Source of the DNA: CAMFLJ01 sp965279255
Lineage (GTDB): Bacteria > Actinomycetota > Acidimicrobiia > Acidimicrobiales > Acidimicrobilacustridaceae
Assembly: GCA_965279255.1 (NCBI GenBank)
Contig: OZ257146.1
Location: 3,038,001 to 3,102,000 of the forward strand
Direction: 5' to 3'
Length of the DNA stretch: 64,000 nt
Numbering within the stretch: position 1 is the first letter of the stretch; the number at the start of each line of letters is the position of its first letter. Shown piece by piece: positions 35,277 through 44,593 of this stretch. The notes beneath the pieces were generated by a model. The model was not told the DNA's origin. It did not search any database and worked only from the letters and a program-made list of their open reading frames with translations. The translations under genes were made by a program, and so were the position numbers.

Positions 35277-36299
35277 TCAGGGCCGGAACTGGCCCACCGC
35301 CCGGACGAACGGCATCTCCATCTGGTTCACGATGCCCGGTGGGGCGGCGCAGACCATCGGGATGGCGTTCACCAGCGGCATCGCCGTGGTGACCGTGCCG
35401 TCGAGGTGGTCGCCCTGGGGCTCGAGGCGCACCCGCACCCCGGGCACCCCGTCGAGCTCGATCACGTAACCGTGGGTCACCGGCCAGTTGGGGGTCATGT
35501 CCTCGCCGAGCTTCCAGACGAAGCTGCACTCGATGATCGAGCGGCCGTCCCTCTCGCCGAACACGGTGCCCTTGAAGGCGGCGATGCGCCCCTTCTGCAC
35601 GGTCATGAACCCGAAGTCGGTGTCGGCGTCGGCGATGCCGAACTCGACCCGGAAGCCGACCCGGTCGATCTCGGTGCCCATGGCCTTGGCGATCACCGGC
35701 ACCTGCTCCTTGAACGAACCGCACGACGCCTCGCAGGCCGCATGGGCCGCCGGGTCGGACGGATCGAGGTCGAAGCCCTGGGCCCGGAACATCTGCTCGT
35801 TGGCGTAGCCCTGGATGTCGAGCGACTCGAGGATCGAGAGGCGGTCGACCCGGCTGCACATGGCGCTGGCGCTCATGGCCACCATCGCGGCGTGGCCGGG
35901 GTAGATGCCGCTGGCGTAGAGCGAGGTGCCACCCCGCAGGCAGGCCTCCCGGATGCGCCGGGTGGCCTCCTCGCCGTAGCCGTGGCCGGCGAGCATGTAC
36001 ATGGTCGCCACCACATTGGTGCCGGACTCGAGGATGCGCTCGAGGTGGTCGAAGTCGGGCCGGTAGGCCATGTACGAGACGCAGTCGGGCTCCAGCGCGA
36101 GCAGGGCCTCGACGTCGTCGGTGGCGATGACGCCGATGGGGTCGATGCCGCAGAGCTCGCCGACGTCGCGCCCGACCTTGTCGTCGGAGTAGGCGAAGCA
36201 GCCGACCAGGTCGATGACGGGGTGACCGACCATGCCCCGCACCGCGGCGCTGCCCGTCCTGCCGGTGGTCCACTGCACGACCTTCAGCCGGCGGCTCAC
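35277..36299 (-). CDS. DapB-like NAD(P)-dependent dehydrogenase
   Basis: A 340-residue Rossmann-fold protein: LKVVQWTTGRTGSAAVRGM is the nucleotide-binding start, followed by DLVGCFAYSDDKVGRDVGEL and VVATMYMLAGHGYG. It resembles dihydrodipicolinate-reductase-like and 2,4-diaminopentanoate-dehydrogenase-type proteins that are abundant in mycobacteria. A lysine pathway role is unlikely since true DapB is shorter (about 250). It is likely an oxidoreductase on an amino- or keto-acid. The GTG at 36299 overlaps the stop of the membrane glycosyltransferase-like gene upstream. Confidence 0.8.
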   Translation of the reverse strand: MSRRLKVVQWTTGRTGSAAVRGMVGHPVIDLVGCFAYSDDKVGRDVGELCGIDPIGVIATDDVEALLALEPDCVSYMAYRPDFDHLERILESGTNVVATMYMLAGHGYGEEATRRIREACLRGGTSLYASGIYPGHAAMVAMSASAMCSRVDRLSILESLDIQGYANEQMFRAQGFDLDPSDPAAHAACEASCGSFKEQVPVIAKAMGTEIDRVGFRVEFGIADADTDFGFMTVQKGRIAAFKGTVFGERDGRSIIECSFVWKLGEDMTPNWPVTHGYVIELDGVPGVRVRLEPQGDHLDGTVTTAMPLVNAIPMVCAAPPGIVNQMEMPFVRAVGQFRP

Positions 36300-38074
36300 T
36301 TCGGGGGCTGCGTCACGAACGTGAGGGTCGCGCCGGGCGGCAGCTCGGGCTCGAAGGACCGCAGCTTCTCGGTGAGCGGCTCGACCTCGGAGGGGTCGGT
36401 GGCCCAGACCTCGAGGGTGGACTGGTACGCCGTCACCGGCGCGTGATCCATCGTGAACGAGGCCACGTGGACCCAGTCCTCCGGCACCTGGTAGGTCAGC
36501 GTCACCGGGTAGAAGACGGCGACCTTGAAGCCCCGCTCGTCCCTGATCTGCTCCCAGAACTCGGGGGTCGGGCGTTGGTCCATGGCCCGACGGCCCTGGA
36601 GCACCTCGTAGTCGCCGAGGCCGAAGAAGTCGGTCAACGGGCCCTCGTGCAGCAGGCTGATGTAGCCGAGCTCCGTCGTGGCCACCGGTTCGCCGTCGTA
36701 GTACTCGGCCAGGAACCGCGCCGCCTGGTAGCGCTGCTGGTAGGTGTCCGCCACCGCCTTGCGGACCTCGACCGTGAGGCTGATCTTGGTGGAGCAGAGC
36801 AGCAGCGCCACGAGCGCGATGCCGGGGACCAGGAACGCCCGGGCCGGTGCCCGCCGCCGCCACGGGACGGTCTCGTCGGCGATGGCGAGCAGGGTCACCA
36901 CGCCGAGGGCGACCAGGTAGGCCTGGTAGCGCTCGAACCACCCGACCTGGGCGGCGATCACGTGCAGTGCGGTGGCGACGAGGAAGACGATGGCCACGAA
37001 GGTGTAGCGGCGGCGCTGACGCCACCCCACCATCACCGCGGCGGCCACGACGACGAACATGGCCGCCAGGAGCGGGTCAGAGGTGAGCCGCTCCACGATC
37101 GCCCGGAGCTGGAGGCCCGCGCCGGCGTCGCCACTCACCCCCTGCCCCTTGGCGAGCACCGAGTTCGGGAGGACACCCTGACCCATCAGGACGTTGAAGG
37201 CGGCGAACGCACCGAAGGCGCCGACGGCGGCCACGCCGACCCACACCGCCTTGACCAGCTGACCTCGCCACGGCGGAGGGCTCGCCGTCGACGAGAGGCC
37301 CGGGACCGAGGCCGCCAGCAGGGCCACCCCGATGGCCGCGGCGACGAAGAGGCCCTCGAACCGGACGAGGACCATGACCCCGACGAGCAGGTAGGGCAGG
37401 ACCCGGCGCCAGATGCCGCCCGAGCCTGCCGTCCCCCGCTCGAACAACCCCACGACGGTCAGCACGATGCCGATCTGCAGGAGGTGCTCCATGCCGAGCA
37501 TCACCAGCGCCGGCAGGAAGAGCACCCCGACGATCAGGCCGGCGACGGCGGCGGCGTCGAGCGGCCGACGAAACGAGGGGGCCAGGACCCGCTGGCGCCG
37601 GGCGATGACGTCGATCACCCAGATGCCGATGACGATGTTCAGGATCAGCGGGCCGACATCGTCGTTGAGAGGGATGCCGAGGTGGCGGACGAGCGACGCC
37701 AGGGCCACCCACGCGCTGAGCAGCAGCGTCCACAACGGTGAGGACGACGCCGACTGGAACTGTCCCGGGACCACGCCCCAGGTGCCGTGGTGGACGAGGT
37801 TCTCAGCCAGCGAGAGGTGGATGGCCGGATCGTCGATGAGGTAGATGAGCGTCCCGCCCGTGCGGCGGAGGCTGAGCGCGAGGAGCGCCCCGACCACCAG
37901 CAGGAACGTCCCGATCCCCCACCGACGGAACGTCCGCCGGAAGTCGGCCACCTCTGCTGTCCCCGTCGCCACCTCGGGCGACGACGGCCGCTCGGTCGAC
38001 TCCACGTCCGGCACCACTCGAACCCGCTCCGATCGTGCGACCCCGCGTCGCACCGACCGTTGGGACGGTACCAC
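36296..38074 (-). CDS. Multi-pass membrane protein, possible GT-C glycosyltransferase
   Basis: A 592-residue membrane protein with about ten hydrophobic segments (for example WGIGTFLLVVGALLALSL and FVVVAAAVMVGW) and a soluble C-terminal region of about 150 residues (YYDGEPVATTELGYISLLH, then FFGLGDYEVLQG). The first external loop has an Asp pair (YLIDDPAIHLSLAENL) similar to the DD or DE of GT-C enzymes that use lipid-linked sugars. The layout is like arabinofuranosyl or mannosyl transferases. The true start is uncertain; the GTG at 38074 gives an N-terminus of mixed charge before TM1. It may decorate surface polysaccharides. Confidence 0.7.
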   Translation of the reverse strand: MVPSQRSVRRGVARSERVRVVPDVESTERPSSPEVATGTAEVADFRRTFRRWGIGTFLLVVGALLALSLRRTGGTLIYLIDDPAIHLSLAENLVHHGTWGVVPGQFQSASSSPLWTLLLSAWVALASLVRHLGIPLNDDVGPLILNIVIGIWVIDVIARRQRVLAPSFRRPLDAAAVAGLIVGVLFLPALVMLGMEHLLQIGIVLTVVGLFERGTAGSGGIWRRVLPYLLVGVMVLVRFEGLFVAAAIGVALLAASVPGLSSTASPPPWRGQLVKAVWVGVAAVGAFGAFAAFNVLMGQGVLPNSVLAKGQGVSGDAGAGLQLRAIVERLTSDPLLAAMFVVVAAAVMVGWRQRRRYTFVAIVFLVATALHVIAAQVGWFERYQAYLVALGVVTLLAIADETVPWRRRAPARAFLVPGIALVALLLCSTKISLTVEVRKAVADTYQQRYQAARFLAEYYDGEPVATTELGYISLLHEGPLTDFFGLGDYEVLQGRRAMDQRPTPEFWEQIRDERGFKVAVFYPVTLTYQVPEDWVHVASFTMDHAPVTAYQSTLEVWATDPSEVEPLTEKLRSFEPELPPGATLTFVTQPPK

Positions 38075-38123
38075 CGCGCCCCGCGCGGCCAGAAGGCCAC
38101 GCCGAGCGGCGCGGCGGGCCTCG

Positions 38124-39416
38124 CTACGGCGTGGTGACGCCCAGCCAGCTCGCCGAGGACGTGTCGAAGCCGGGGAACACGGTGCTCAGATCGGCGGCCC
38201 GCATCCGGGTCGACAGGACCTCGCTCAGCACGGCCCGGTAGTCGTTGACCACCCGCACGTCGCCGCTGTCGGTGTCGGTGAGGCCGGGCCAGGCGCCCTT
38301 CACCCCGCCGCTCACGCCACCGCCGACGACCATCATCGCCTGGCCGCGGCCGTGGTCGAGGCCGCCGGAGCCGTTGACGGCGATGCGGCGGCCGAACTCG
38401 GCCATGACCACCACGGTGACCTTGTCGCCGACAGGGCCGAGGTAGGAGAAGAACGAGCCGAGGGCGGCGTCGAGCTCGGCGACGAGCTGGTACATGCCGC
38501 CGTTGACGTTGGTCGGCGAGCCCATGGCGTCGTGGGTGTCCCAGCCGCCGAGGTCGGCGGCGGCCGCCTCCACGGGGATGCCGGCGGCGAGCAGCCGGGC
38601 GATCGGCCAGAGGCCGGAGCCGAAGTGCTGGGGCCAGTCGGCGGGCATCTCGGCGTCGGCCGCCACCGGAGCGAGCTGGTTGACGACGGTGATGGCCGCG
38701 CCACCCTGGGACTTGAGGAGCGGGTCGGAGACCGAGGCGTACATGCCGGCGAGCGCGCCGGTCATCTCACCTGCCCCACCGGTCCAGGCGAGGGTGTCCA
38801 TGTCGTGCAGGGCGAGCGACGAGATGTCGGGCGTCGCCACCGCCGCGGATCCCCGCAGCGCGGCCTGGAGGCCGTAGCCCACGCCGAGGCCTCGCAGCGT
38901 CTCCTCCGAGGGGTTGGCGGTCTGGTTCATCCACCGACCGAACCACCCGTCGAGCGTGGTCGCCGTGCTCGGGGTGCCCTTCTCGATGAGGTCCTGGGCC
39001 TCGAAGTGCGATCGGGTCGGGTTCGGCGACCCGGCGGCGGGGATGATGGCGAGCCGGCCCTGGTCATAGAGCGCCTTCAGCTGGGTCGCCGCCGGATGGA
39101 GGCCGAAGCGTCCGTCGAGCGCGAGGGCACTGGCGTCGGGCACGGCGATGATCGGGCGGAGGGACTGGTACGTGGAGTCGCCGAGCGGCGGCACCAGGCT
39201 CAGGCCGTCGGCGCCGCCGCGCAGGAACACCTGCACCAGGGTGTTGCCGGTGGCCGGGCTGGCGCCCGCGGGCTCGCCGAGCAGGAACGAGGGCCGGATG
39301 TACGCGGTGGCGGCCAGGGCGCCGGCGGTGCCACCGGCCATGGCGAGGAAGCGGCGGCGGCTGACGCCCCCACCGACGAGCGGGACGGCGACGGGTGCGT
39401 CGGACACGGTGCTCAC
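38124..39416 (-). CDS. DUF1501 family Tat-exported protein
   Basis: A 430-residue exported protein. A twin-arginine signal (SRRRFLAMAGGTAGALAATAY) is followed by VQVFLRGGADGLSLVPPLGD and blocks ADLGGWDTHDAMG and MAEFGRRIAVNGSGGLDHGRG. These are hallmarks of DUF1501, a sulfatase/alkaline-phosphatase-like fold of unknown function. It forms the typical pair with DUF1800, whose stop overlaps this GTG start (GTGA). The pair is common in bacteria with complex polymer use. It likely acts on or outside the membrane. Substrate unknown. Confidence 0.88.
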   Translation of the reverse strand: MSTVSDAPVAVPLVGGGVSRRRFLAMAGGTAGALAATAYIRPSFLLGEPAGASPATGNTLVQVFLRGGADGLSLVPPLGDSTYQSLRPIIAVPDASALALDGRFGLHPAATQLKALYDQGRLAIIPAAGSPNPTRSHFEAQDLIEKGTPSTATTLDGWFGRWMNQTANPSEETLRGLGVGYGLQAALRGSAAVATPDISSLALHDMDTLAWTGGAGEMTGALAGMYASVSDPLLKSQGGAAITVVNQLAPVAADAEMPADWPQHFGSGLWPIARLLAAGIPVEAAAADLGGWDTHDAMGSPTNVNGGMYQLVAELDAALGSFFSYLGPVGDKVTVVVMAEFGRRIAVNGSGGLDHGRGQAMMVVGGGVSGGVKGAWPGLTDTDSGDVRVVNDYRAVLSEVLSTRMRAADLSTVFPGFDTSSASWLGVTTP

Positions 39417-41098
39417 CTGACCTGGTTCACGGGGGACTGGAGGACGTAGGCGAGCAGGCCGCGGTGGTTGTACCAGCTCTTCCAGGGGGCGCTCTCGAGC
39501 ATCCCGGTGGCCTTGATGATGGCGGCCCGGCTCGCCGGGTCGAGGGGCGTGCACAACACGCCATTCGCCAGCCGGTCGACGGCCTCGCCGACGGTGGCGG
39601 GCTGGGTGGAGCCCGAGATGCGGGTGATGTCGAAGGTCGGCGCCCCGAACCAGAACCCGACCGACGCGTAGGACGCCATGTTCCAGCGCGACACCATCGC
39701 CCCTGCGGAGAGCCACTTGCCGTTGCTGTCGGGATAGCCGTTGGGGGCGGGCCAGCAGTACGGCTCCTGGCCGAGGAGGCCGAGCGAGCTGCTCACGGCC
39801 CACACCAGGTTGGGGGCCTTGGCCGGGTCGAACTGGAGCTGGGCGCCGCGCATGCAGGCGGCCAGGTACTCGAAGGGTCGACGCACCTTGCGCCCGGCCG
39901 AGGCCCGGAACTCGGTCGAGGTGAGCAGCGAGCGCACCATCGGCGTGATGGCGGTGTCGTTGTTCGTGTACGCCGCCGCCGCGTTGGCGACCACGGCGTC
40001 GGTGGGCTTGATGTGCTCGCCGATGAACCTCACCGCGAGCTTGTACGCCAGCCGGCTGGCCGTCTTGGGATGGCGGGCGAGGTGCACGAGGAAGGACTCC
40101 CCCGCCGCCTGACCGGTGAGGCCGTTGGGGCGCCAGCCGAGGACGTCGCCGCCGGTGGCCAACGGGCCCATATTGTGCCAGGACGACCGGAAGGTGAACG
40201 TGCCGGTGTTCGGGTCGGTGAGGCTCCAACCGGTGAGGAGGTAGGCCACCTCCTTCACGTCGGCCTCGTCGTAGCCGCCACCGACGCCGACGGTGTGGAG
40301 CTCCATCACCTCACGGGCGTAGTTCTCGATGGGCAGCCGGCCGCCGTCGGCCCGTGACGACGCCTGGTCGAGGTACATGAGCATGGCCGGCGACTTGGCC
40401 GAGGCCACGAGCATGTCGGCGAAGCGGCCGGTGGCGTGGGTCCGGATGACGTTGCGGTCGTCCGTGGGCTTGTAGGCCGTGCTCGGCTCGTGGTTGACGT
40501 CGATGTTGAGGTGGTTGGTCCAGAAGTCGCACAGCAGCTCGTAGAGCTGGCGCTTCCCCCACACCGCCCGCACGACCGCCGCCGCGCCCATGTCGTAGCG
40601 GGTCATCCACGAGTCGGCGCCGGCCCGAATCTGGGCGGCCGTCTGGGAGGCCCGCGGGAAGTTGGTCAGGTACGGGTCGAGGGCGCTCTCGTCGATCTTC
40701 GACCAGTCGAGCTGCTTGTCGATCCACGCGGCCGTGCCGAGCGAGCGCAGCTCGGCCATCACCGCAGCGGTGGGGCCGAAGGTGAGGCGCCGGGCGTGGT
40801 GCAGCAGCGCTGCCTCGTCCTCCGACGGCGGCGCCGTCGTGGTCGTGGTCGTGGTCGGCGGGGCCGTCGTGGTGGTCGTGGGCGGCTTCGTCGTGGTGGT
40901 CGTCGGCGCCTTGGTGGTGCTCGTCGTGGTCGTCGGCGGCGGCGGGTCGGCCGGAGCCGCGCACGCGGCGGCCAGCGCCGCGGCCGCGCCCGCACCGACG
41001 ACCAGTGCGGCTCGGCGATCGAGGAGTCGGGTGCCTGTCCCGCCCTCGGTGGTGTCGTCCTCCCCTGACGTCCTGTCGGACGCGGCGACATCTCCCAT
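39413..41098 (-). CDS. DUF1800 family exported lipoprotein-like protein
   Basis: A 561-residue protein with a hydrophobic N-terminal signal (AALVVGAGAAAALAAACAAP, a possible lipobox), then a long Thr/Pro linker (over 35 residues, mainly TTTTTxPP), then the DUF1800 domain: LLHHARRLTFGPTAAVMAEL, DFWTNHLNIDVNHE, ENYAREVMELHTVGVGGGY and EVAYLLTGWSLTD. DUF1800 proteins are exported and of unknown activity; they nearly always pair with DUF1501, which follows here with a GTGA overlap. The HTVGVG region may bind metal. Anchoring to the membrane by lipid is inferred. Confidence 0.88.
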   Translation of the reverse strand: MGDVAASDRTSGEDDTTEGGTGTRLLDRRAALVVGAGAAAALAAACAAPADPPPPTTTTSTTKAPTTTTTKPPTTTTTAPPTTTTTTTAPPSEDEAALLHHARRLTFGPTAAVMAELRSLGTAAWIDKQLDWSKIDESALDPYLTNFPRASQTAAQIRAGADSWMTRYDMGAAAVVRAVWGKRQLYELLCDFWTNHLNIDVNHEPSTAYKPTDDRNVIRTHATGRFADMLVASAKSPAMLMYLDQASSRADGGRLPIENYAREVMELHTVGVGGGYDEADVKEVAYLLTGWSLTDPNTGTFTFRSSWHNMGPLATGGDVLGWRPNGLTGQAAGESFLVHLARHPKTASRLAYKLAVRFIGEHIKPTDAVVANAAAAYTNNDTAITPMVRSLLTSTEFRASAGRKVRRPFEYLAACMRGAQLQFDPAKAPNLVWAVSSSLGLLGQEPYCWPAPNGYPDSNGKWLSAGAMVSRWNMASYASVGFWFGAPTFDITRISGSTQPATVGEAVDRLANGVLCTPLDPASRAAIIKATGMLESAPWKSWYNHRGLLAYVLQSPVNQVR

Positions 41099-41303
41099 CA
41101 GCTTCGCTCCACTCGAGGCTGGGTGCTCAGGCCCGAGACCGGGCCCGATGAGCAGTCATCGACGCGTCGCACGGCCACCTTTAGGAGATTTCCGTCGACC
41201 CGCGGCCGGTCGCCCCGGGAGGGCCGGGCCCCGAGGGTGTGACAGAGTCGACGATCCGGGCAGCACGAGCCGAACCTCGGCGCCGCCGGCCAGAGGGGGG
41301 CAC

Positions 41304-42074
41304 ATGGGACAGCTCGACGGGAAGGTCGCCGTCGTCACCGGCGGGGGGCGCGGCATCGGCCGGGCCATCGCCCTGCGGTACGCGGCCGAGGGCGCGACCC
41401 TCGCGGTGTCGTCTCGCACCGCGGCGGAGCTCGACGACACCCTCGCCACGGCCGGCCTCGGCCCCGACCGCGGCCTTGCCGTGGTGGCCGACGCCACCGA
41501 CAAGCTCGACGCCGCCCGACCCGTCACCGAGGCGCTCGCCCGGTTCGGCCGGATCGACGTGCTCGTCAACAACGTGGGCGGAACCATCGGCAACAACGAC
41601 CCGTTCACGGGCGACGACGACGCCTTCGAGCGCACCCTCGTGCTGTGCCTCACCTCGGCGTGGTGGACCACGAAGGCCGCGCTGCCGGGGATGCGGGACC
41701 AGGGCTCTGGCCGGATCATCAACATCGGCTCGGGGGCCTCGAACCACACCGGCGCCTCGCTCCCCTACACCGCCGCCAAGCACGGCCTGGTGGGCCTCAC
41801 CCGGGAGCTGGCCAAGACGATGGCCCCCCACGGCGTGAACGCCAACGTGCTCTGCCCGGGCTGGACCCGCACGTCGCTGCTCGACTTCGAGCGCATCGCC
41901 CGGGCCCGGGGCACCACACCCGAGCAGGAGGAGGCGAGGGCCGCGGCCGAGAGCCTGCAGAACCGGGTGCTCGAGGCCGACGAGCTGGCCGGCATGGCCA
42001 CGCTGTTGGCCGGCCACGACGGCCGGGGCATCACCGGCCAGGTCATCTCCGTCGACGGCGGCTACAAGGTCTGA
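41304..42074 (+). CDS. SDR-family dehydrogenase
   Basis: A 256-residue classical short-chain dehydrogenase. Cofactor motif VTGGGRGIGRAIALRY, NNVG in LVNNVGGTIGNN (in place of NNAG), catalytic Ser in NIGSGASNHTGAS and YTAAK. It ends GQVISVDGGYKV, the FabG-like C-terminus. AVSSRTAAEL after strand 2 (Arg) suggests NADP(H). A second SDR starts two bases after its stop, so the two are in one operon. AGAGGGGGG precedes the ATG at 41304. Substrate unknown; lipid or aromatic alcohols are possible. Confidence 0.9.
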   Translation: MGQLDGKVAVVTGGGRGIGRAIALRYAAEGATLAVSSRTAAELDDTLATAGLGPDRGLAVVADATDKLDAARPVTEALARFGRIDVLVNNVGGTIGNNDPFTGDDDAFERTLVLCLTSAWWTTKAALPGMRDQGSGRIINIGSGASNHTGASLPYTAAKHGLVGLTRELAKTMAPHGVNANVLCPGWTRTSLLDFERIARARGTTPEQEEARAAAESLQNRVLEADELAGMATLLAGHDGRGITGQVISVDGGYKV

Positions 42075-42076
42075 TC

Positions 42077-43012
42077 ATGGGACGACTCGACGGACGGGTG
42101 GCGATCGTGACCGGCGCGGGCGGCGGCATCGGGCGCGAGCACGCCCTGCTGCTCGCCCGCGAAGGGGCCTCGGTCGTGGTGAACGACATCGGCTTCCGCA
42201 CGGGCGCCGACGCAGGGTCGGTGGTCGACGAGATCGAGGCGGCCGGCGGCACCGCTGTGGCCAACACCGCGTCGGCCACCTGGGACCACGCCGACACGAT
42301 CGTCGAGCACGCCGTCGACGCGTTCGGCCGGGTCGACATCCTCGTCAACAACGCCACGATCATGCGCGTCGACGACCTGTGGCGGATGTCGGAGCAGGAC
42401 TGGGACCTCACCCTCGAGGTCAACCTCAAGGGCTACTTCGCCATGATCCGTGAGGTCACGCCGCACATGGCCCGCCAGGGCGGCGGCGCCATCGTCAGCA
42501 CCAGCTCGTCGTCGGGGTTCGGCCACCCGTCGAACTCGCCCTACGCGGCGGCGAAGGAGGGCGTCGTCGGCCTCACCCGCACCGCGGCGCGCGAGCTCGG
42601 GCGGTTCGGCATCCGGGCCAACGCCATCCGGCCCATGGCCATCACCGTGCAGGTCGGCGAGTACCACGAGGAGACCGCGCCCTGGCGCCGCCTCATGGAC
42701 CTCACCATGGGCATGGGCACGACCGAGACCGACCCGGCCTCGGCCACACCGGCCATGGTCGCCCCGTTCGTGGTGTGGCTCTGCACCGACGCGGCCTCGG
42801 GCGTCAACGGCCGCACGTTCTTCGTGTCGGGCGACCAGGTCATGCTGCTGACCGAGCCGAAGGCGCAGGCCACGATCACCCACGAGGGCGGCTGGGACCT
42901 CGACGCCCTCGATGCCGCGGCCCCGACCGAGCTCGTCCCCGGCCTCGTCAACCGCTACCTGCTGGCCGACCACCCCGACATGCAGGTCTTCGACGACGAC
43001 GGAACCGCCTGA
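42077..43012 (+). CDS. SDR-family dehydrogenase with extended C-terminus
   Basis: A 311-residue SDR. TGAGGGIGREHALLLAREGA, VVVNDIG (Asp, so NAD-type), LVNNATIMRVDD and catalytic YAAAKEGVVGL, with Ser in STSSSSGFGHPS. About 55 extra residues follow the usual end (from LLTEPKAQATITHEGGWDL), similar to other actinobacterial hydroxyacyl-CoA/steroid SDRs. It directly follows another SDR (two-base gap), so the pair may perform successive oxidations in one pathway. The convergent dioxygenase-like lipoprotein ends ten bases beyond its stop. Confidence 0.9.
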   Translation: MGRLDGRVAIVTGAGGGIGREHALLLAREGASVVVNDIGFRTGADAGSVVDEIEAAGGTAVANTASATWDHADTIVEHAVDAFGRVDILVNNATIMRVDDLWRMSEQDWDLTLEVNLKGYFAMIREVTPHMARQGGGAIVSTSSSSGFGHPSNSPYAAAKEGVVGLTRTAARELGRFGIRANAIRPMAITVQVGEYHEETAPWRRLMDLTMGMGTTETDPASATPAMVAPFVVWLCTDAASGVNGRTFFVSGDQVMLLTEPKAQATITHEGGWDLDALDAAAPTELVPGLVNRYLLADHPDMQVFDDDGTA

Positions 43013-43021
43013 GCCTCGGCG

Positions 43022-43900
43022 TCAGACCCCGATGTTGAGCTGGGCCACGAAGCCCGAGGTGGTGTCACCGGTGACGGTGCCGAGCTCGGTCTGCCAGCTG
43101 TCGCGGAACACCATGTCGCTCGTGAGCGAGACCTTCTTCAGGTTGGCGGCGCTCAACGGGTAGAGCGACGAGTCGGCGTAGACCTTCTCGGCCACGTCCT
43201 GGGGCAGGGCCAGCTGCGAGGTGGCGATCTTGTTCTTCACGTTCGAGGCGTCGGCCAGGCTCTCGTAGACCTCGAAGTGGACGTGGGGCCAGCGGCCGTC
43301 GTAGCAGCCGGGGAAGATCGACCGGAAGGTGACCCACCCGTCGGCGTCGACCTCCTGCACGCCGCGCAGGTAGTTCTGGTCCGTGGCCCCGCTCGAGTAG
43401 AGCGAGTACCGGCCCTGGGCATCGGCGTGCCAGGCGTAGACCGCGGCGCCCGCCTTGGGGGTGCACCCGGCGGCCACGTCGAGGACCTTCAAGCGGAGGG
43501 TCAGGGGCGTGCCGGTGGCAGTGCCACTCATGCCGGCGAAGCTCGAGGTGATGTCGGAGCGCACCACGCCGCTCTCCCCCAGCACGTCGGGCCCGTTGGA
43601 CCCGTCGCCCGGGTAGGGCCCGGCGGTCTCCTCGGGGATCTCGGTGCAGGTCGTGCTGTCGCTGGTGGTCACCGCCGTCGTGCTGGTGGACGTGGAGCTC
43701 GACGTGGCCGCGGCGGCCGCGGTGGTCGAGGTGGAACCCGATGCCGATGACGACGACCCGCAGCCGGCGACGGCCAGCAGGCCGGCCCCGAGACCGACGC
43801 CCCCGAACACCTGGAGGGCCCGGCGACGGGTCATCAGGGTCGGCAGGTCGAGCTCGAGGCCCCGGTCGTGGTCATGGTTCTCGTGCTGGTCGGTCGTCAT
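43022..43900 (-). CDS. Intradiol-dioxygenase-like exported lipoprotein
   Basis: A 292-residue protein with a twin-arginine-type motif (TRRRALQVFGGVGLGAGLLAVAGC, with a lipobox Cys) and a Ser/Thr-rich linker. The rest is an intradiol-dioxygenase-like beta-sandwich: ETAGPYPGDGSN, AAVYAWHADAQGRYSLYS and GRWPHVHFEVYESL. The iron ligands of this group (two Tyr and the HVH pair) appear to be Tyr in RYSLYS plus the HVH. Exported intradiol-like proteins in actinobacteria are of uncertain role; ring cleavage of extracellular catechols is possible. It has an N-terminal His-rich start (QHENHDHDRG). Confidence 0.82.
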   Translation of the reverse strand: MTTDQHENHDHDRGLELDLPTLMTRRRALQVFGGVGLGAGLLAVAGCGSSSSASGSTSTTAAAAATSSSTSTSTTAVTTSDSTTCTEIPEETAGPYPGDGSNGPDVLGESGVVRSDITSSFAGMSGTATGTPLTLRLKVLDVAAGCTPKAGAAVYAWHADAQGRYSLYSSGATDQNYLRGVQEVDADGWVTFRSIFPGCYDGRWPHVHFEVYESLADASNVKNKIATSQLALPQDVAEKVYADSSLYPLSAANLKKVSLTSDMVFRDSWQTELGTVTGDTTSGFVAQLNIGV

Positions 43901-44014
43901 CTCGTGCCCTTTCCTGTGCGGTCGAGGGTCAGTGTGGCGACGCCTGGTTCGCCCCGGGTAAGGCCTCCCTGGGAACTCCCTGAGAGCCAGCCGAAGCGGG
44001 CCGGCCCTCGCCGG

Positions 44015-44437
44015 TCAGCGGCCGGAGGCCACGATCTCGGCGAGGCGCTCCTGCTTCGGGCGGGTCCAGCGGTCGTCGAGGGCCCGGGCCGCGGCCTCTG
44101 ACGCGGTGCGGCCGGCGTCGGTGGCGAGCTGGTCGCCGGCCTCGGTGAGCACGACGATGGCGAGCCGGGCGTCGGTCGGATGGCTCTCGCGGGCGACCAC
44201 CCGAATGCGCTCGAGGGGCTGGAGCTGGCGGGCCACGCCCGAGGCGGTGACGCCCAGGTGCTCGGCCAGCTCACCGCGGTGCATGCGACCGCCGGCCCGC
44301 TGGAGCTCGAGGAGGAGGGCCAGGTCGTGCAGGGACAGCCCGTGGTACGCCGACAACGGCCGCTCGATCTGACGGTTCACGGCCGAGCTCAGCCGGGCGA
44401 GGGACAGGGTGAGCTCGAGGGGGTCGATGCGATCCAT
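44015..44437 (-). CDS. MarR-family transcriptional regulator
   Basis: A 140-residue MarR repressor. The winged helix is GLSLHDLALLLELQRAGGRM followed by RGELAEHLGVTASGVARQLQPLERIRVV, then the wing ARESHPTDARLAIVVLTEAG. It usually binds a palindrome near its own promoter and releases it on binding a phenolic or lipid ligand. A near-perfect inverted repeat lies at 44449-44468, 12 bases before the ATG at 44437. It is divergent from the Coq4-like gene, a likely target. An upstream TTG at 44464 is a less likely start. Confidence 0.88.
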   Translation of the reverse strand: MDRIDPLELTLSLARLSSAVNRQIERPLSAYHGLSLHDLALLLELQRAGGRMHRGELAEHLGVTASGVARQLQPLERIRVVARESHPTDARLAIVVLTEAGDQLATDAGRTASEAAARALDDRWTRPKQERLAEIVASGR

Positions 44438-44448
44438 CCCCGCACCAT

Positions 44449-44468
44449 ATCGATGATCACTCAACGAT
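44449..44468. promoter_or_regulatory. Candidate MarR operator
   Basis: A 20-base inverted repeat, ATCGATGA (44449-44456), four bases, then TCAACGAT (44461-44468), matching in seven of eight positions per arm. It lies between the MarR start and the divergent Coq4-like gene, a typical self-operator location. Confidence 0.5.
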
Positions 44469-44593
44469 CCGTCATGGTTTCCCGGCGGGGCGGCAGCCGG
44501 ACCACCTCACCCGTTCGGTGAACATCGGGTGTCGTCGTGTGGGAACCCGCGACCCGGCCCGTATCGTTCGGCCGCACTCCGGGAGGGAGCCTG

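Noticed and set aside
40800..40950. Thr-rich DNA repeat near the DUF1800 start as a repeat element
   Set aside because: It encodes the Thr/Pro linker of the exported protein and is explained by ACC/ACG codon use.
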